Origin: Yinghuangia soli
Lineage (GTDB): Bacteria; Actinomycetota; Actinomycetes; Streptomycetales; Streptomycetaceae
Assembly (NCBI RefSeq): GCF_021502675.1
Contig: NZ_JAKFHA010000013.1
Coordinates: 64,366-128,365 of the forward strand
DNA: 64,000 nt
Direction of reading: 5' to 3'
Shown: one piece after another, positions 15,776 through 26,604 of the stretch
How the letters are laid out: each line of letters opens with the position of its first letter
Numbering within the stretch: position 1 is the stretch's first letter
Program-made: the position numbers and the translations under genes
The notes under the pieces: generated by a model
What the model saw: the letters and a program-made list of their open reading frames with translations, nothing else
What the model was told of the DNA's origin: nothing
Database searches by the model: none

Positions 15776-17350
15776 GTGAATAAGGATCTGCACAACGGCT
15801 CCGTCCCTGCCGTCACCGTCGCCGAGGCCGGGCTGACCCCCGCCGACGTCATCGCGGTCGCCCGCGGCGCCGCCCGCGTCGACCTGTCCCCGCGCGCGCT
15901 CAAGGCGATGGCCGCGAGCCGGGCCGTCGTCGACGACCTGGCCGCCTCGCCGCGCCCGGTCTACGGCGTCTCGACCGGCTTCGGCGCGCTGGCCACCCGG
16001 CACATCAGCGCCGAGCTGCGCACCCGGCTGCAGCACTCGCTGGTCCGCTCGCACGCGGCCGGCATGGGCCCGCACGTCGAGCCCGAGGTGGTCCGCGCGC
16101 TGATGCTGCTGCGCCTGAAGACGCTCGCGTCCGGCCGCACCGGCGTACGCCCCGAGGTCGCCCAGGCGATGGCCGCGCTGCTCAACGCGGGCATCACGCC
16201 GGTCGTCCACGAGTACGGCTCGCTGGGCTGCTCGGGCGACCTGGCGCCGCTGTCGCACTGCGCGCTGGTGCTCACCGGCGAGGGCGAGGCGCACGGCCCG
16301 GACGGCGTGGTCCGCCCGGCCGCCGAACTGCTCGCCGAGCACGGACTCGCGCCGGTCGAGCTGCGCGAGAAGGAGGGCCTGGCCCTCATCAACGGCACCG
16401 ACGGCATGCTCGGCATGCTGCTCATGGCGCTGGCCGACCTGGCCGCGCTGTTCACCGCGGCCGACATCACCGCCGCGATGACGCTGGAGGCGCTGCTCGG
16501 CACCGACCGCGTCCTCGACCCGGCGCTGCACGCCATCCGCCCGCACCCCGGCCAGGCCGCGAGTGCCGGCAACATGCTCCGCATGCTGGCCGGTTCGGGC
16601 ATGACCGGGCACCACCAGGACCAGAAGCCGCGCGTGCAGGACGCGTACTCGGTGCGCTGCGCTCCGCAGGTCGCCGGCGCCGGCCGCGACACCCTCGCGC
16701 ACGCCGCACTGGTCGCCGACCGCGAACTGGCCGCCGCGGTCGACAACCCGGTGATCCTGGACGACGGCCGCATCGAGTCGAACGGCAACTTCCACGGCGC
16801 GCCGGTCGCGTACGTCCTCGACTTCCTCGCCGTCGCGGTGGCCGACCTCGGCTCCGTCTCCGAGCGCCGCACCGACCGGCTGCTCGACCCGGCGCGCTCG
16901 CACGGCCTGCCCGCGTTCCTCGCCGACGACCCGGGCGTCGACTCCGGCCTGATGATCGCCCAGTACACCCAGGCCGCGCTGGTCTCGGAGTGCAAGCGGC
17001 TCGCGGTCCCGGCGTCGGTCGACTCGATCCCGTCGTCCGCGATGCAGGAGGACCACGTCTCGATGGGCTGGAGCGCGGCCCGCAAGCTGCGCACCGCGGT
17101 CGACAACCTCACCCGCATCCTCGCGGTCGAGCTGGTCGCCGCGGCCCGCGCCACCGACATGCGCACGCAGTCCGGCGACCTGGCCCCGGCGCCCGCCACG
17201 GCCGCGGTCATCGCCGCGCTGCGCGGCGCGGGCGTCCCGGGCCCGGACGCGGACCGGTTCCTGTCCCCGGAACTCGCCGCCGCCGAGGAGTTTGTACGCT
17301 CGGGCGCGCTGGTCCGCGCGGCCGCCGCGGTCACCGGACCGCTGGCCTGA
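15776..17350 (+). CDS. hutH: Histidine ammonia-lyase
   Basis: A 524-residue enzyme that deaminates L-histidine to trans-urocanate, the first step of histidine use. The family fold is plain: the loop PVYGVSTGFG holds the catalytic Tyr63, and GSLGCSGDLAPLSH at 148-161 is the site that self-cyclises to the MIO electrophile. Here the triad is Cys152-Ser153-Gly154 rather than the textbook Ala-Ser-Gly, a variant I recall from other actinomycetes. Further blocks are QDAYSVRCAPQV and ESNGNFHGAP. The GTG start follows the leaderless promoter; an RpiR regulator begins 48 bp downstream on the same strand. Confidence 0.95.
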   Translation: MNKDLHNGSVPAVTVAEAGLTPADVIAVARGAARVDLSPRALKAMAASRAVVDDLAASPRPVYGVSTGFGALATRHISAELRTRLQHSLVRSHAAGMGPHVEPEVVRALMLLRLKTLASGRTGVRPEVAQAMAALLNAGITPVVHEYGSLGCSGDLAPLSHCALVLTGEGEAHGPDGVVRPAAELLAEHGLAPVELREKEGLALINGTDGMLGMLLMALADLAALFTAADITAAMTLEALLGTDRVLDPALHAIRPHPGQAASAGNMLRMLAGSGMTGHHQDQKPRVQDAYSVRCAPQVAGAGRDTLAHAALVADRELAAAVDNPVILDDGRIESNGNFHGAPVAYVLDFLAVAVADLGSVSERRTDRLLDPARSHGLPAFLADDPGVDSGLMIAQYTQAALVSECKRLAVPASVDSIPSSAMQEDHVSMGWSAARKLRTAVDNLTRILAVELVAAARATDMRTQSGDLAPAPATAAVIAALRGAGVPGPDADRFLSPELAAAEEFVRSGALVRAAAAVTGPLA

Positions 17351-17397
17351 CCCGTCCGGTACGGAACGCGGACCACGCAGACGGGAGAGGGGGAGCC

Positions 17398-18453
17398 ATG
17401 GACATGACGGCGGACGCACCGGCGGACACGCCGACCGGCCGGTCGGCGGGCACGCCGGCGGACCCGGGCCGCGAAGCGGCGGAAGGTGCCGGGGAGTTCC
17501 CGGCACCCGAGGAACCCGGCGCGGCCGGGGCCGCCGGCACCGCCGACGCCGACGGCGCAGCCGGTACCGGCGGTGCTGCCGGTACCGCGGCCGCGCTCGT
17601 CCGGGAAGGCCAGGAGAGCCCGTCCTCGCGTCTGCTCGCCCTGTTCGAGGAGCACCGCCTCACGCCCACCCAGCGGCGCATCGCGCACTGCCTGGTGCGG
17701 CATGCGGGGGAGGCCCCGTACCTGTCCAGCGTCGAGGTGGCGCAGCTCGCCGGGGTCAGCCAGCCGTCGGTGACGCGTTTCGCCGTCGCGCTCGGCTTCG
17801 ACGGCTATCCGGCGCTGCGCGCCCGGCTGCGCACGCTCGGCCTGCCGGTGCGCACCGAGACCGAGGCGGAGGTGCACCGCAACGAGTACGTCGGCGCGGT
17901 GCACGCCGAGATCGCCAACCTGACCCGGCTCGCGGAGCAGCTCGCCGATCCCGGGCCGGTCGCCCGGGCCGCCGAACTGCTCGCCGATTCACGGCCGCTG
18001 GTGGTGCTGGGGCTGCGCACCGGCATGGCGCCGGCGCGCAGCTTCGGCTACTTCGCCGCCAAGGTGCTGCCGGACGTGCGGGTGCTCGACGAGGGCGGTT
18101 CGCTGCTCGGCGACCGGCTCGACCAGGCGCGCGCCGCGGGTGCGACCGGGGTGCTGTGCTTCGCGCTGCCGCGCTATCCGCGCGAGCTGACCGATGCGCT
18201 GCGCACCGCGAAGGACCTGGGGCTGCGCATCGTGACGATCGCGGACGGGCCGTTCGCACCGGCCGCGGCGCTGTCCGACGCGGTCCTGGTCGCGGGGGTG
18301 AGCGGCCAACTGGTGTTCGACGCGTGCGGGGCGCCGATGCTGCTCGGCCAGGTGCTGCTGCAGGCGATGTGCGACATCACCCCCGGGCGGGCGCAGGCCC
18401 GCCTCGAGGAGTTCGACCGGCAGGCGGCGGAACGCGGCCTGTTCGAGGCCTGA
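17398..18453 (+). CDS. RpiR/MurR-family transcriptional regulator (HTH + SIS)
   Basis: A 351-residue DNA-binding protein. Residues 1-70 are a low-complexity Ala/Gly/Asp linker. Residues about 78-150 form the RpiR helix-turn-helix (SSVEVAQLAGVSQPSVTRFAVALGF), and about 175-330 form an SIS sugar-phosphate/ligand-binding domain. The ATG at 17398 follows GGGAGAGGGGGAGCC. It lies 48 bp after hutH and upstream of the other hut genes, so the simplest view is a regulator of histidine use responding to a pathway intermediate. That assignment is from position; RpiR proteins more often sense sugar phosphates. Confidence 0.88.
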   Translation: MDMTADAPADTPTGRSAGTPADPGREAAEGAGEFPAPEEPGAAGAAGTADADGAAGTGGAAGTAAALVREGQESPSSRLLALFEEHRLTPTQRRIAHCLVRHAGEAPYLSSVEVAQLAGVSQPSVTRFAVALGFDGYPALRARLRTLGLPVRTETEAEVHRNEYVGAVHAEIANLTRLAEQLADPGPVARAAELLADSRPLVVLGLRTGMAPARSFGYFAAKVLPDVRVLDEGGSLLGDRLDQARAAGATGVLCFALPRYPRELTDALRTAKDLGLRIVTIADGPFAPAAALSDAVLVAGVSGQLVFDACGAPMLLGQVLLQAMCDITPGRAQARLEEFDRQAAERGLFEA

Positions 18454-18489
18454 CCGGCGATTTTGCCGCCCCCGGGCGGCCTCGGCGAC

Positions 18490-18873
18490 CTACTGCCGGG
18501 GCCGCCCGGCGCTGTTTCCGGCGCCGTTCCGGGCGTTCTTCGGAGCGTTCTCGGGAGCGTTGCCGGGGGCGTTCTTGGGGGCGCGGCCGTGCTCGGCCTG
18601 CCAGGTGCGGTCCTTGGCGCCGGTACGCCCCCACACCAGGCCCACCATGACGCCCACCGCCGCCGCGCCGCCCGCGATCAGCGCGGTGTAGGCGTACCGC
18701 GGCGTGCTCAGCAGGAACCCGCCCGCGCAGAACATCAGCCCGGCCAGCAGCACCGCGACCACCACACCGGTCTCCCGCACCCGGGTGCGGGCGAAGGCCA
18801 GCAGGGCGAAGGCGGCGCCCGCGGCGAGGGCGCCGAGGGCCGTGACGCCCCAGATCAGCTGCTCGAGTTGCAT
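18490..18873 (-). CDS. Small membrane protein with Asn-Ala-Pro repeat tail
   Basis: A 127-residue protein with three hydrophobic helices in the first 85 residues (LIWGVTALGALAAGAAFALL, VVAVLLAGLMFCAGGFLL, YTALIAGGAAAVGVMVGLVW). A cytoplasmic-type tail follows, built of repeated four-residue units close to NAPK/NAPG/NAPE. The ATG at 18873 is the first one placing the first helix properly; longer readings enter the hutU promoter region. It is convergent with the RpiR gene and divergent from hutU. The function is unknown. Confidence 0.7.
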   Translation of the reverse strand: MQLEQLIWGVTALGALAAGAAFALLAFARTRVRETGVVVAVLLAGLMFCAGGFLLSTPRYAYTALIAGGAAAVGVMVGLVWGRTGAKDRTWQAEHGRAPKNAPGNAPENAPKNARNGAGNSAGRPRQ

Positions 18874-18912
18874 CGCGTTCCGGCCCGACTCTCTTACGTA
18901 TCGCTTACATAG

Positions 18913-19014
18913 TGGAAGAAATCTCCCAAAAGGGTAGCTCTGCCGTCCGGATCCCCTCTGTTCGGCACCCGGAAGACGAGATACATTCACTCTCGAAGGT
19001 TCTGAAGATTTCCA
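18913..19014 (+). promoter_or_regulatory. hutU upstream region with inverted TGGAA...ATCT elements
   Basis: This AT-richer stretch separates hutU from the divergent membrane protein. It contains TGGAAGAAATCT at 18913-18924 and, inverted, the complement of TGGAAATCT at 19006-19014. RpiR-family operators often contain TGGAA half-sites, so this is a reasonable place for the neighbouring RpiR protein to bind. This is pattern matching only. Confidence 0.3.
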
Positions 19015-19129
19015 TGCAAGATGTCCGTGCCGGGCGTCGCGCATGGTCCGGGACAGATACACAGCAGCCGCCCCGCGGACCCCGCCGACCCTCCGGCGCG
19101 GGCGGGAGGGGGCGAGATTGGGACGAGCG

Positions 19130-20805
<1,676 letters not shown>

Positions 20806-20809
<4 letters not shown>

Positions 20810-22107
20810 CCTTCGAGCCCATGTGGGCGGACCTGCTGCCGGTCGGGCGCGACGCCCGCACCGGCGGCTACCGCCGCTTCGCGTGGAACGCCGCGGACCT
20901 GGAGTGCCGCGCGTGGTTCCGCGAGCAGGCCGAGCGCCGCGGCCTCGTGTACGAGGCCGACCGCAACGGCAACCAGTGGGCCTGGTACGCCGGTCCGGGC
21001 GCGGCGGCCGCCGCGCCCCGCCCCCGGGTGTCCCCGGCCCGCGCCCGCCCACCGGTCGTCACCGGCTCGCACCTCGACTCGGTGCCGGACGGCGGCGCGT
21101 TCGACGGCCCGCTCGGCGTCATCTCCTCGTTCGCCGCGTTCGACCTGCTGATCGAGCGCGGAGCGGAGTTCCGCCGCCCGCTGGCGATCGTGAACTTCGG
21201 CGACGAGGAAGGCGCCCGCTTCGGCGTCGCATGCGTCGGGTCCCGGCTGGCCGCGGGCGTGCTCACCCCCGAGCAGGCCCGCGCGCTGAAGGACGGCGAC
21301 GGCGTCTGCCTGCCGGACGCCATGGCGGCGGCCGGCTACGACCCCGAGCGCATCGGCGCCGACCCGGAACTGCTGGACCGCATCGGCTGCTTCGTCGAAC
21401 TGCACGTCGAGCAGGGCCGCAAGCTCGTGGACGTGGACGCCGCGGTCGGCGTGGCATCGGCCATCTGGCCGCACGGCCGCTGGCGGTTCGACTTCCGCGG
21501 CGAGGCCAACCATGCGGGCACCACCCGCCTGGAGGACCGCCGCGACCCGATGCTCACGTACGCGACCACCGTGCTGGCGGCCCGCAAGAAGGCCCGCCTC
21601 GCGGGTGCGGTGGCGACCTTCGGGAAGGTCGCGGTGGAGCCCAACGGCACCAACGCGATCGCCTCGCTGGTGCGCGGCTGGCTCGACTCGCGGGCGCCCG
21701 AGGAGGTCGTCCTCGACGAGGTCGTCGCAGCGATCGCCAAGGCGGCCGCGGACCGGGCCGAGATCGACGGCACCGAGGTCGACGTCGTGCGCGAGTCGTA
21801 CACGCCGATCGTGGAGTTCGCCGGCGGCCTGCGGGACCGCATCGCGAAGAACCTCGGCGGCGCCCCCGTGCTGCCCACCGGCGCCGGGCACGACGCGGGC
21901 ATCCTGTCCGCGACGCTGCCCACCGCGATGGTGTTCGTCCGCAACCCGACCGGGGTATCGCACTCCCCGGCCGAATCGGCCGAAATGCCCGACTGCCTGG
22001 CCGGTGTGGAAGCCCTTGCGGACGTGCTCGCCGACCTGCTCGTCGACGACAGCGCGGGCCGCGGCGGCACCGGCCACGACAACGACCGCAAGGAAGCGAC
22101 CACGTGA
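20806..22107 (+). CDS. M20-family amidohydrolase, probable HutG replacement
   Basis: A 433-residue zinc amidase of the allantoate amidohydrolase/N-carbamoyl-amino-acid hydrolase branch. Metal ligands are visible in [19 protein letters not shown] (His/Asp), the catalytic pair in FGDEEGARF, and further ligands in FVELHVEQG and GVSHSPAE. Homologues are usually labelled allantoate amidohydrolase. Its GTGA-coupled position exactly between hutU and hutF, with no HutG-type deformylase or purine gene nearby, argues that it hydrolyses N-formyl-L-glutamate to glutamate and formate. The family call is firm; the substrate is inferred. Confidence 0.88.
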
Positions 22108-23441
22108 CCACCCAGCTCCTGTGGTGCGAGATCGTGCACACCCGCACCGGGGTCGAACGCGACACCGTCATCGAGATCACCGACGGCGTCATCACCGGCG
22201 TACGCCCGGACACCCCCGCCCCGCCGCCCGGCGCGGCCGTGCGGCGCGGGCTGACCCTCCCCGGCTTCGCGAACGCGCACTCGCACGCCTTCCACCGCGT
22301 GCTGCGCGGCCGCACCCAGGCCGGCTCGGGGACGTTCTGGACGTGGCGCGAGATGATGTACTCCGCCGCGGCCAAGCTCGACCCGGACACCTACCTCGCG
22401 CTCGCGCGGGCGGTGTACGCCGAGATGGCGTTGGCCGGCATCACCTCGGTCGGCGAGTTCCACTACCTGCACCACGGTCCCGGCGGCACCCCGTACGACG
22501 ACCCCAACGCCATGGGCAACGCGCTGATCGAGGCGGCCCGGCAGGCAGGCATCCGCATCACGCTGCTGGACACCTGCTACCTGACCGGCGGCGTCGGCCA
22601 GAAGCCGGCCGGCACGCAACTGCGCTTCGACGACCGCGACGCGGACGGCTGGGCGGCGCGCGCAAGCGAGCTCAAGCCCGCCGAGCACGCCCGCATCGGT
22701 GCGGCGGTGCACTCGGTGCGCGCCGTGCCGGCCGACCAGATCCCGGTGGTCGCGGCCTGGGCCGCGGAGCGCGGCGCCCCGCTGCACGCGCACGTCTCCG
22801 AGCAGCCCGCGGAGAACCACGCGAGCCTGGAGGCGTACGGCAAGACGCCGGTCGAGGTCTTCGACGCGGCGGACGCGCTGGACCCGCGGTTCATCGCGGT
22901 GCACGCCACGCACCTGACCGACCACGACATCGCCCGCCTGGGCTCGACCGGCGCGGGCGTGTGCCTGTGCCCGACCACCGAGCGGGACCTCGCGGACGGC
23001 ATCGGCCCGGCCGGGGAGCTGTCGCGCGCCGGGGTGCCGCTGTCGCTGGGCACCGACAGCCAGGCGGTCATCGACATGTTCGAGGAGGCCCGCGCGGTCG
23101 AGCTCGACGAACGCCTGCGCACCGGCAGCCGCGGCCACTTCACCACCGCCCGCCTCCTCGTGCACGGCACCGTGCTGGGCCAGGCCGCGCTGGGCTGGGA
23201 GGGCATCGGCCGCATCGAGGCCGGCATGGCGGCCGACCTCGTCACGGTCGGCCTGGACTCGGTACGCCTCGCCGGCACCGTGCCCCGCCTGGCCTCGGAA
23301 TCGGCGGTCTTCGCCGCGACCGCGAGCGACATCACGCACGTGATGGTCGCGGGCCGCACGATCGTCGAGGACGGGCAGCACACGCTGGTCGAGAACGTGG
23401 CAGGCGAATTGGCGGCGTCGATCGGCGCCCTCGTCGAGTAG
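22104..23441 (+). CDS. hutF: Formimidoylglutamate deiminase
   Basis: A 445-residue amidohydrolase-superfamily enzyme that converts N-formimidoyl-L-glutamate to N-formyl-L-glutamate and ammonia. The metal-site motif FANAHSHAFHRVLRG and the FTWR-type loop FWTWREMMY are characteristic of HutF. HAHVSEQPAEN, VHATHLTD and the terminal metal Asp in LGTDSQAVIDMFEEAR complete the site. It starts at a GTG overlapping the previous stop (GTGA). Its presence shows that this organism uses the two-step route through formylglutamate rather than direct formimidoylglutamase. Confidence 0.93.
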   Translation: MTTQLLWCEIVHTRTGVERDTVIEITDGVITGVRPDTPAPPPGAAVRRGLTLPGFANAHSHAFHRVLRGRTQAGSGTFWTWREMMYSAAAKLDPDTYLALARAVYAEMALAGITSVGEFHYLHHGPGGTPYDDPNAMGNALIEAARQAGIRITLLDTCYLTGGVGQKPAGTQLRFDDRDADGWAARASELKPAEHARIGAAVHSVRAVPADQIPVVAAWAAERGAPLHAHVSEQPAENHASLEAYGKTPVEVFDAADALDPRFIAVHATHLTDHDIARLGSTGAGVCLCPTTERDLADGIGPAGELSRAGVPLSLGTDSQAVIDMFEEARAVELDERLRTGSRGHFTTARLLVHGTVLGQAALGWEGIGRIEAGMAADLVTVGLDSVRLAGTVPRLASESAVFAATASDITHVMVAGRTIVEDGQHTLVENVAGELAASIGALVE

Positions 23442-23493
23442 CAGCCGAGTGCGCCCGCAGTCACCCACCCCAAGACTGCGGGCGCGCGGCTGC

Positions 23494-23630
23494 CGAGCCG
23501 GACTTCCGAGCCGGACTTCCGAGCCTGACTTCCAAGCCGGACTGCCAAGCCGGACTTCCGCGAGCCGGACTTCCGAGCCTGCTTCCGAGCCTGCTTCCGA
23601 GCCCGACTTCCGAGCCCGACTTCCGAGCCC
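23494..23630 (+). repeat. 13-bp tandem repeat (minisatellite) between hutF and hutI
   Basis: About ten imperfect head-to-tail copies of CGAGCCGGACTTC, with two 12-bp copies (CGAGCCTGCTTC), one 15-bp copy and a final partial unit. Substitutions are mostly G/T/C at position 7 and G-to-A at position 2. The array occupies most of the 327-bp gap between hutF and hutI. The unit is not a multiple of three and no gene runs through it. It breaks the otherwise overlapping hut operon. Confidence 0.9.
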
Positions 23631-23768
23631 CGCCCGGACCCGGAACCCGCGGAACGCCCCCCTCCCGCCATTCGTTGTGGCTCGCAGGGGGCCCACCCGC
23701 TTTGCCTGCGCCAGACCTCGTTTTCCACTTCCCACAACCCGCCCCGCCGCAGCCTCCGGAGCCCGCCC

Positions 23769-24947
23769 GTGCCGTCGCTTCTCCTCGACAACATCGGTTC
23801 CCTCGTCACCAACGACCCCGCGCTCGGCGAAGGCCCCCTCGGCCTCCTCCGCGACGCCGCCGTGGTCGTCGACGGCGGCCGCGTCTCCTGGGTCGGCCCC
23901 GCCGCCGCGGCCCCCGACGCCGACGCGCGCCACGACGCCGAGGGCCGCGCCGTCATCCCCGGCTTCGTCGACTCGCACGCGCACCTCGTCTTCGCGGGCG
24001 ACCGCACCGCCGAGTTCGCCGCCCGCATGGGCGGCCAGGCGTACGCGGCCGGCGGCATCCGCACCACCGTCGCGGCCACCCGCGCCGCGTCCGACGACGC
24101 CCTCGCCGCCAACCTCGAACGCCTGGTTGACGAGGCCGCCCGCCAGGGCACCACCCTCATCGAGTGCAAGTCCGGCTACGGCCTGACCGTCGACGACGAA
24201 GCCCGTGCGCTCAAGCTCGCACACCGGGTCACCGACGAGGTCACCTACCTCGGCGCCCACGTCGTCGCCCCCGAGTACGCCGACGACCCCGCCGCCTACG
24301 TCGACCTCGTCACCGGCCCCATGCTCGACGCCTGCGCCCCGCACGCCCGCTGGGTGGACGTCTTCTGCGAGCGCGGCGCGTTCGACGGCGACCAGGCCCG
24401 CGCGATCCTCTCCGCCGGCATGGCCCGCGGCCTGACCCCGCGCGTGCACGCGAACCAGCTCGGCCACGGCCCCGGCGTGCAGCTGGCCGTCGAGCTCGGC
24501 GCCGCGTCCGCCGACCACTGCACGCACCTGACGGACGCCGACGTCGACGCGCTCGCCCACGGGCAGACGGTCGCCACCCTGCTCCCCGGCGCCGAGTTCT
24601 CCACCCGCGCCGTCTACCCGGACGCCCGCCGCCTGCTCGACGCGGGCGCGACGGTCGCGCTGTCCACCGACTGCAACCCGGGGTCGAGCTTCACCACCTC
24701 GATGCCGTTCTGCATCGCGGTCGCGGTCCGCGACATGCGCATGACGCCCGACGAGGCCCTGTGGTCGGCGACCGCCGGCGGCGCGGCCGCCCTGCGCCGC
24801 ACCGATGTGGGACGCATCACCCCGGGCGCCCGCGCCGACCTGGCCGAGCTGGACGCGCCCTCCCACGTGCACCTGGCCTACCGGCCCGGCGTCCCGCTGG
24901 TCCGCACGGTGTGGCGCGAAGGCGCCCTGGTCACGGCCGCCCGCTGA
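23769..24947 (+). CDS. hutI: Imidazolonepropionase
   Basis: A 392-residue amidohydrolase that opens the imidazolone ring to give N-formimidoyl-L-glutamate. Key blocks are the metal motif [13 protein letters not shown], the substrate segment [34 protein letters not shown] and [16 protein letters not shown], in family order and spacing. The GTG at 23769 follows CCGGAG at 7-bp spacing. It is separated from hutF by the minisatellite, so it may be read through or have its own promoter. A short hairpin follows its stop. Confidence 0.94.
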   Translation: MPSLLLDNIGSLVTNDPALGEGPLGLLRDAAVVVDGGRVSWVGPAAAAPDADARHDAEGRAVIPGFVDSHAHLVFAGDRTAEFAARMGGQAYAAGGIRTTVAATRAASDDALAANLERLVDEAARQGTTLIECKSGYGLTVDDEARALKLAHRVTDEVTYLGAHVVAPEYADDPAAYVDLVTGPMLDACAPHARWVDVFCERGAFDGDQARAILSAGMARGLTPRVHANQLGHGPGVQLAVELGAASADHCTHLTDADVDALAHGQTVATLLPGAEFSTRAVYPDARRLLDAGATVALSTDCNPGSSFTTSMPFCIAVAVRDMRMTPDEALWSATAGGAAALRRTDVGRITPGARADLAELDAPSHVHLAYRPGVPLVRTVWREGALVTAAR

Positions 24948-24970
24948 CGCAGCGCCGACGCACCGCCGAC

Positions 24971-24988
24971 GCGGGGCCGGAGCCCCGC
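24971..24988 (+). terminator. Short hairpin after hutI
   Basis: GCGGGGC and GCCCCGC form a 7-bp stem with a CGGA loop, 23 bp after the hutI stop. No T-run follows, as is common in actinomycete terminators. Confidence 0.45.
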
Positions 24989-25041
24989 AGACCGCGGCCC
25001 TGGGCTGACAATCCGTCAGACTTTGGGTGACCGGTGTTACG

Positions 25042-25088
25042 GGGGTCCCCCTTCTCGGGACCCCGCCCGTCGTACATACTCCCGAGTA
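25042..25088 (+). promoter_or_regulatory. Hairpin and TACTC-GAGTA palindrome upstream of acyl-CoA dehydrogenase
   Basis: GGGGTCCC (25042-25049) pairs with GGGACCCC (25057-25064). Just downstream, TACTCCCGAGTA (25077-25088) is a perfect 12-bp palindrome. Both lie in the 221-bp gap before the acyl-CoA dehydrogenase start at 25169. The palindrome is a candidate operator for a fatty-acid regulator; the hairpin may end readthrough from hutI. Confidence 0.4.
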
Positions 25089-25168
25089 ACCCTCACGACC
25101 AAGACGCGTGGCCGGGACCCGCCTGCGAGCAGGCCCGGACATGCGCGTACACGAGAAGGAGGCGCCTG

Positions 25169-26362
25169 GTGGGCCGCCTTGCGCAGACCGACGGGCTGAC
25201 CGACGTCCAGCGGGAGATCCTCTCCACCGTCCGCACCTTCGTGGACAAGCAGATCATCCCCGTCGCGACCGAACTCGAGCACCGGGACGAGTACCCGACG
25301 GAGATCGTCGAGGGCATGAAGAAGATGGGGCTGTTCGGCCTCATGATCCCGGAGGAGTACGGGGGCCTCGGCGAGTCGCTGCTGACCTACGCGCTCGTGG
25401 TCGAGGAGATCGCACGTGGCTGGATGAGCGTGTCCGGCATCATCAACACGCACTTCATCGTCGCGTACATGATCAAGCAGCACGGCACGCAGGAGCAGAA
25501 GGACTACTTCCTGCCGAAGATGGCCGAGGGCGAGATCCGCGGCGCCTTCTCGATGTCCGAACCGCAGTGCGGGTCCGATGTGTCGGCGATCCGCACCAAG
25601 GCGGTCAAGGACGGCGAGTTCTACGTCATCAACGGCCAGAAGATGTGGCTGACCAACGGCGGCTCCGCCAACCTCGTCGCGGTGCTCACCAAGACCGACG
25701 AGGGCGCCGACTCGGTCTACAAGAACATGACCACCTTCCTGATCGAGAAGGAGCCGGGCTTCGGCGAGACCCGTCCGGGGCTGACCGTGCCGGGCAAGAT
25801 CGAGAAGATGGGCTACAAGGGCGTCGACACGACCGAGCTGGTGCTCGACGGCGTGCGCGTGCCGGCCGACCGCATCCTCGGCGGAGTCCCGGGCAAGGGC
25901 TTCTACCAGATGATGGACGGCGTCGAGGTCGGCCGCGTCAACGTCGCCTCGCGCGGCTGCGGTGTCGCGCAGCGCGCGTTTGAACTGGGCGTGCAGTACG
26001 CGCAGCAGCGCGAGACATTCGGCAAGCAGCTCGCCGAGCACCAGGCGATCCAGTTCAAGCTCGCCGAGATGGCCACCAAGGTCGAGGCCGCGCACCAGAT
26101 GATGGTCATGGCGGCCCGCAAGAAGGACGCCGGCGAGCGCAACGACCTCGAGGCCGGCATGGCGAAGTACCTGGCCTCGGAGTACTGCAAGGAGGTCGTC
26201 GAGGACTCCTTCCGCATCCACGGCGGCTACGGCTTCTCCAAGGAATATGAGATCGAACGCTTGTACAGGGAAGCCCCGATGCTCCTGATCGGCGAGGGCA
26301 CGGCCGAGATCCAAAAGATGATCATCGGTCGCCGGCTGCTGGAGAACTACAAGCTCCGCTGA
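25169..26362 (+). CDS. Acyl-CoA dehydrogenase
   Basis: A 397-residue FAD enzyme that oxidises acyl-CoA to trans-2-enoyl-CoA. The FAD/substrate block AFSMSEPQCGSDVSAI lies in the middle of the N-terminal half and MWLTNGGSANL follows. The C-terminal helical domain ends with IHGGYGFSKEYEIERLYREA and IGEGTAEIQK; the Glu of EGT is the expected catalytic base. The GTG at 25169 has GGAGG six bases upstream; earlier in-frame starts would read through the regulatory palindrome. It is a single gene followed by a strong terminator. Confidence 0.94.
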   Translation: MGRLAQTDGLTDVQREILSTVRTFVDKQIIPVATELEHRDEYPTEIVEGMKKMGLFGLMIPEEYGGLGESLLTYALVVEEIARGWMSVSGIINTHFIVAYMIKQHGTQEQKDYFLPKMAEGEIRGAFSMSEPQCGSDVSAIRTKAVKDGEFYVINGQKMWLTNGGSANLVAVLTKTDEGADSVYKNMTTFLIEKEPGFGETRPGLTVPGKIEKMGYKGVDTTELVLDGVRVPADRILGGVPGKGFYQMMDGVEVGRVNVASRGCGVAQRAFELGVQYAQQRETFGKQLAEHQAIQFKLAEMATKVEAAHQMMVMAARKKDAGERNDLEAGMAKYLASEYCKEVVEDSFRIHGGYGFSKEYEIERLYREAPMLLIGEGTAEIQKMIIGRRLLENYKLR

Positions 26363-26377
26363 GTCCCGCGGCGCGCC

Positions 26378-26416
26378 GCGAAGGCCCTGGCACCTTTTAA
26401 GGGCCAGGGCCTTCGC
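26378..26416 (+). terminator. Strong hairpin terminator after acyl-CoA dehydrogenase
   Basis: A perfect 14-bp stem (26378-26391 with 26403-26416) and an 11-base loop containing CCTTTTAAG begin 15 bp after the stop. Together with the gap to 26604 it isolates the gene from the DUF998 gene downstream. Confidence 0.85.
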
Positions 26417-26604
26417 GCAGCATCGACGCATCCCGGTACAGGCGCTCGATTTCGTTGCGATCCTCCGCGCGAGCGCGGCCACTACCCCTTCAGCCTGGGG
26501 CACCCGTCGGGCTGGCGATGTCGGCCGAACGAGTGACTCGCTGCCGGAAATCAGGCACTTCGGCGGCGTATGACCCGACCCCGCCGTGAGACGCTGAACG
26601 GGTC

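Noticed and set aside
15569-17506. Minus-strand ORF antisense to hutH
   Set aside because: Shadow of a well-conserved enzyme gene; composition is dominated by Arg/Val/Asp/Gly.
23494-23630. CRISPR array
   Set aside because: The units are 12-15 bp, directly abutting, with no unique spacers and no cas genes.
21336-25142. 1268-codon minus-strand ORF across the hut operon
   Set aside because: Very long because of GC bias; antisense to four conserved enzymes and it reads through the 13-bp repeat.
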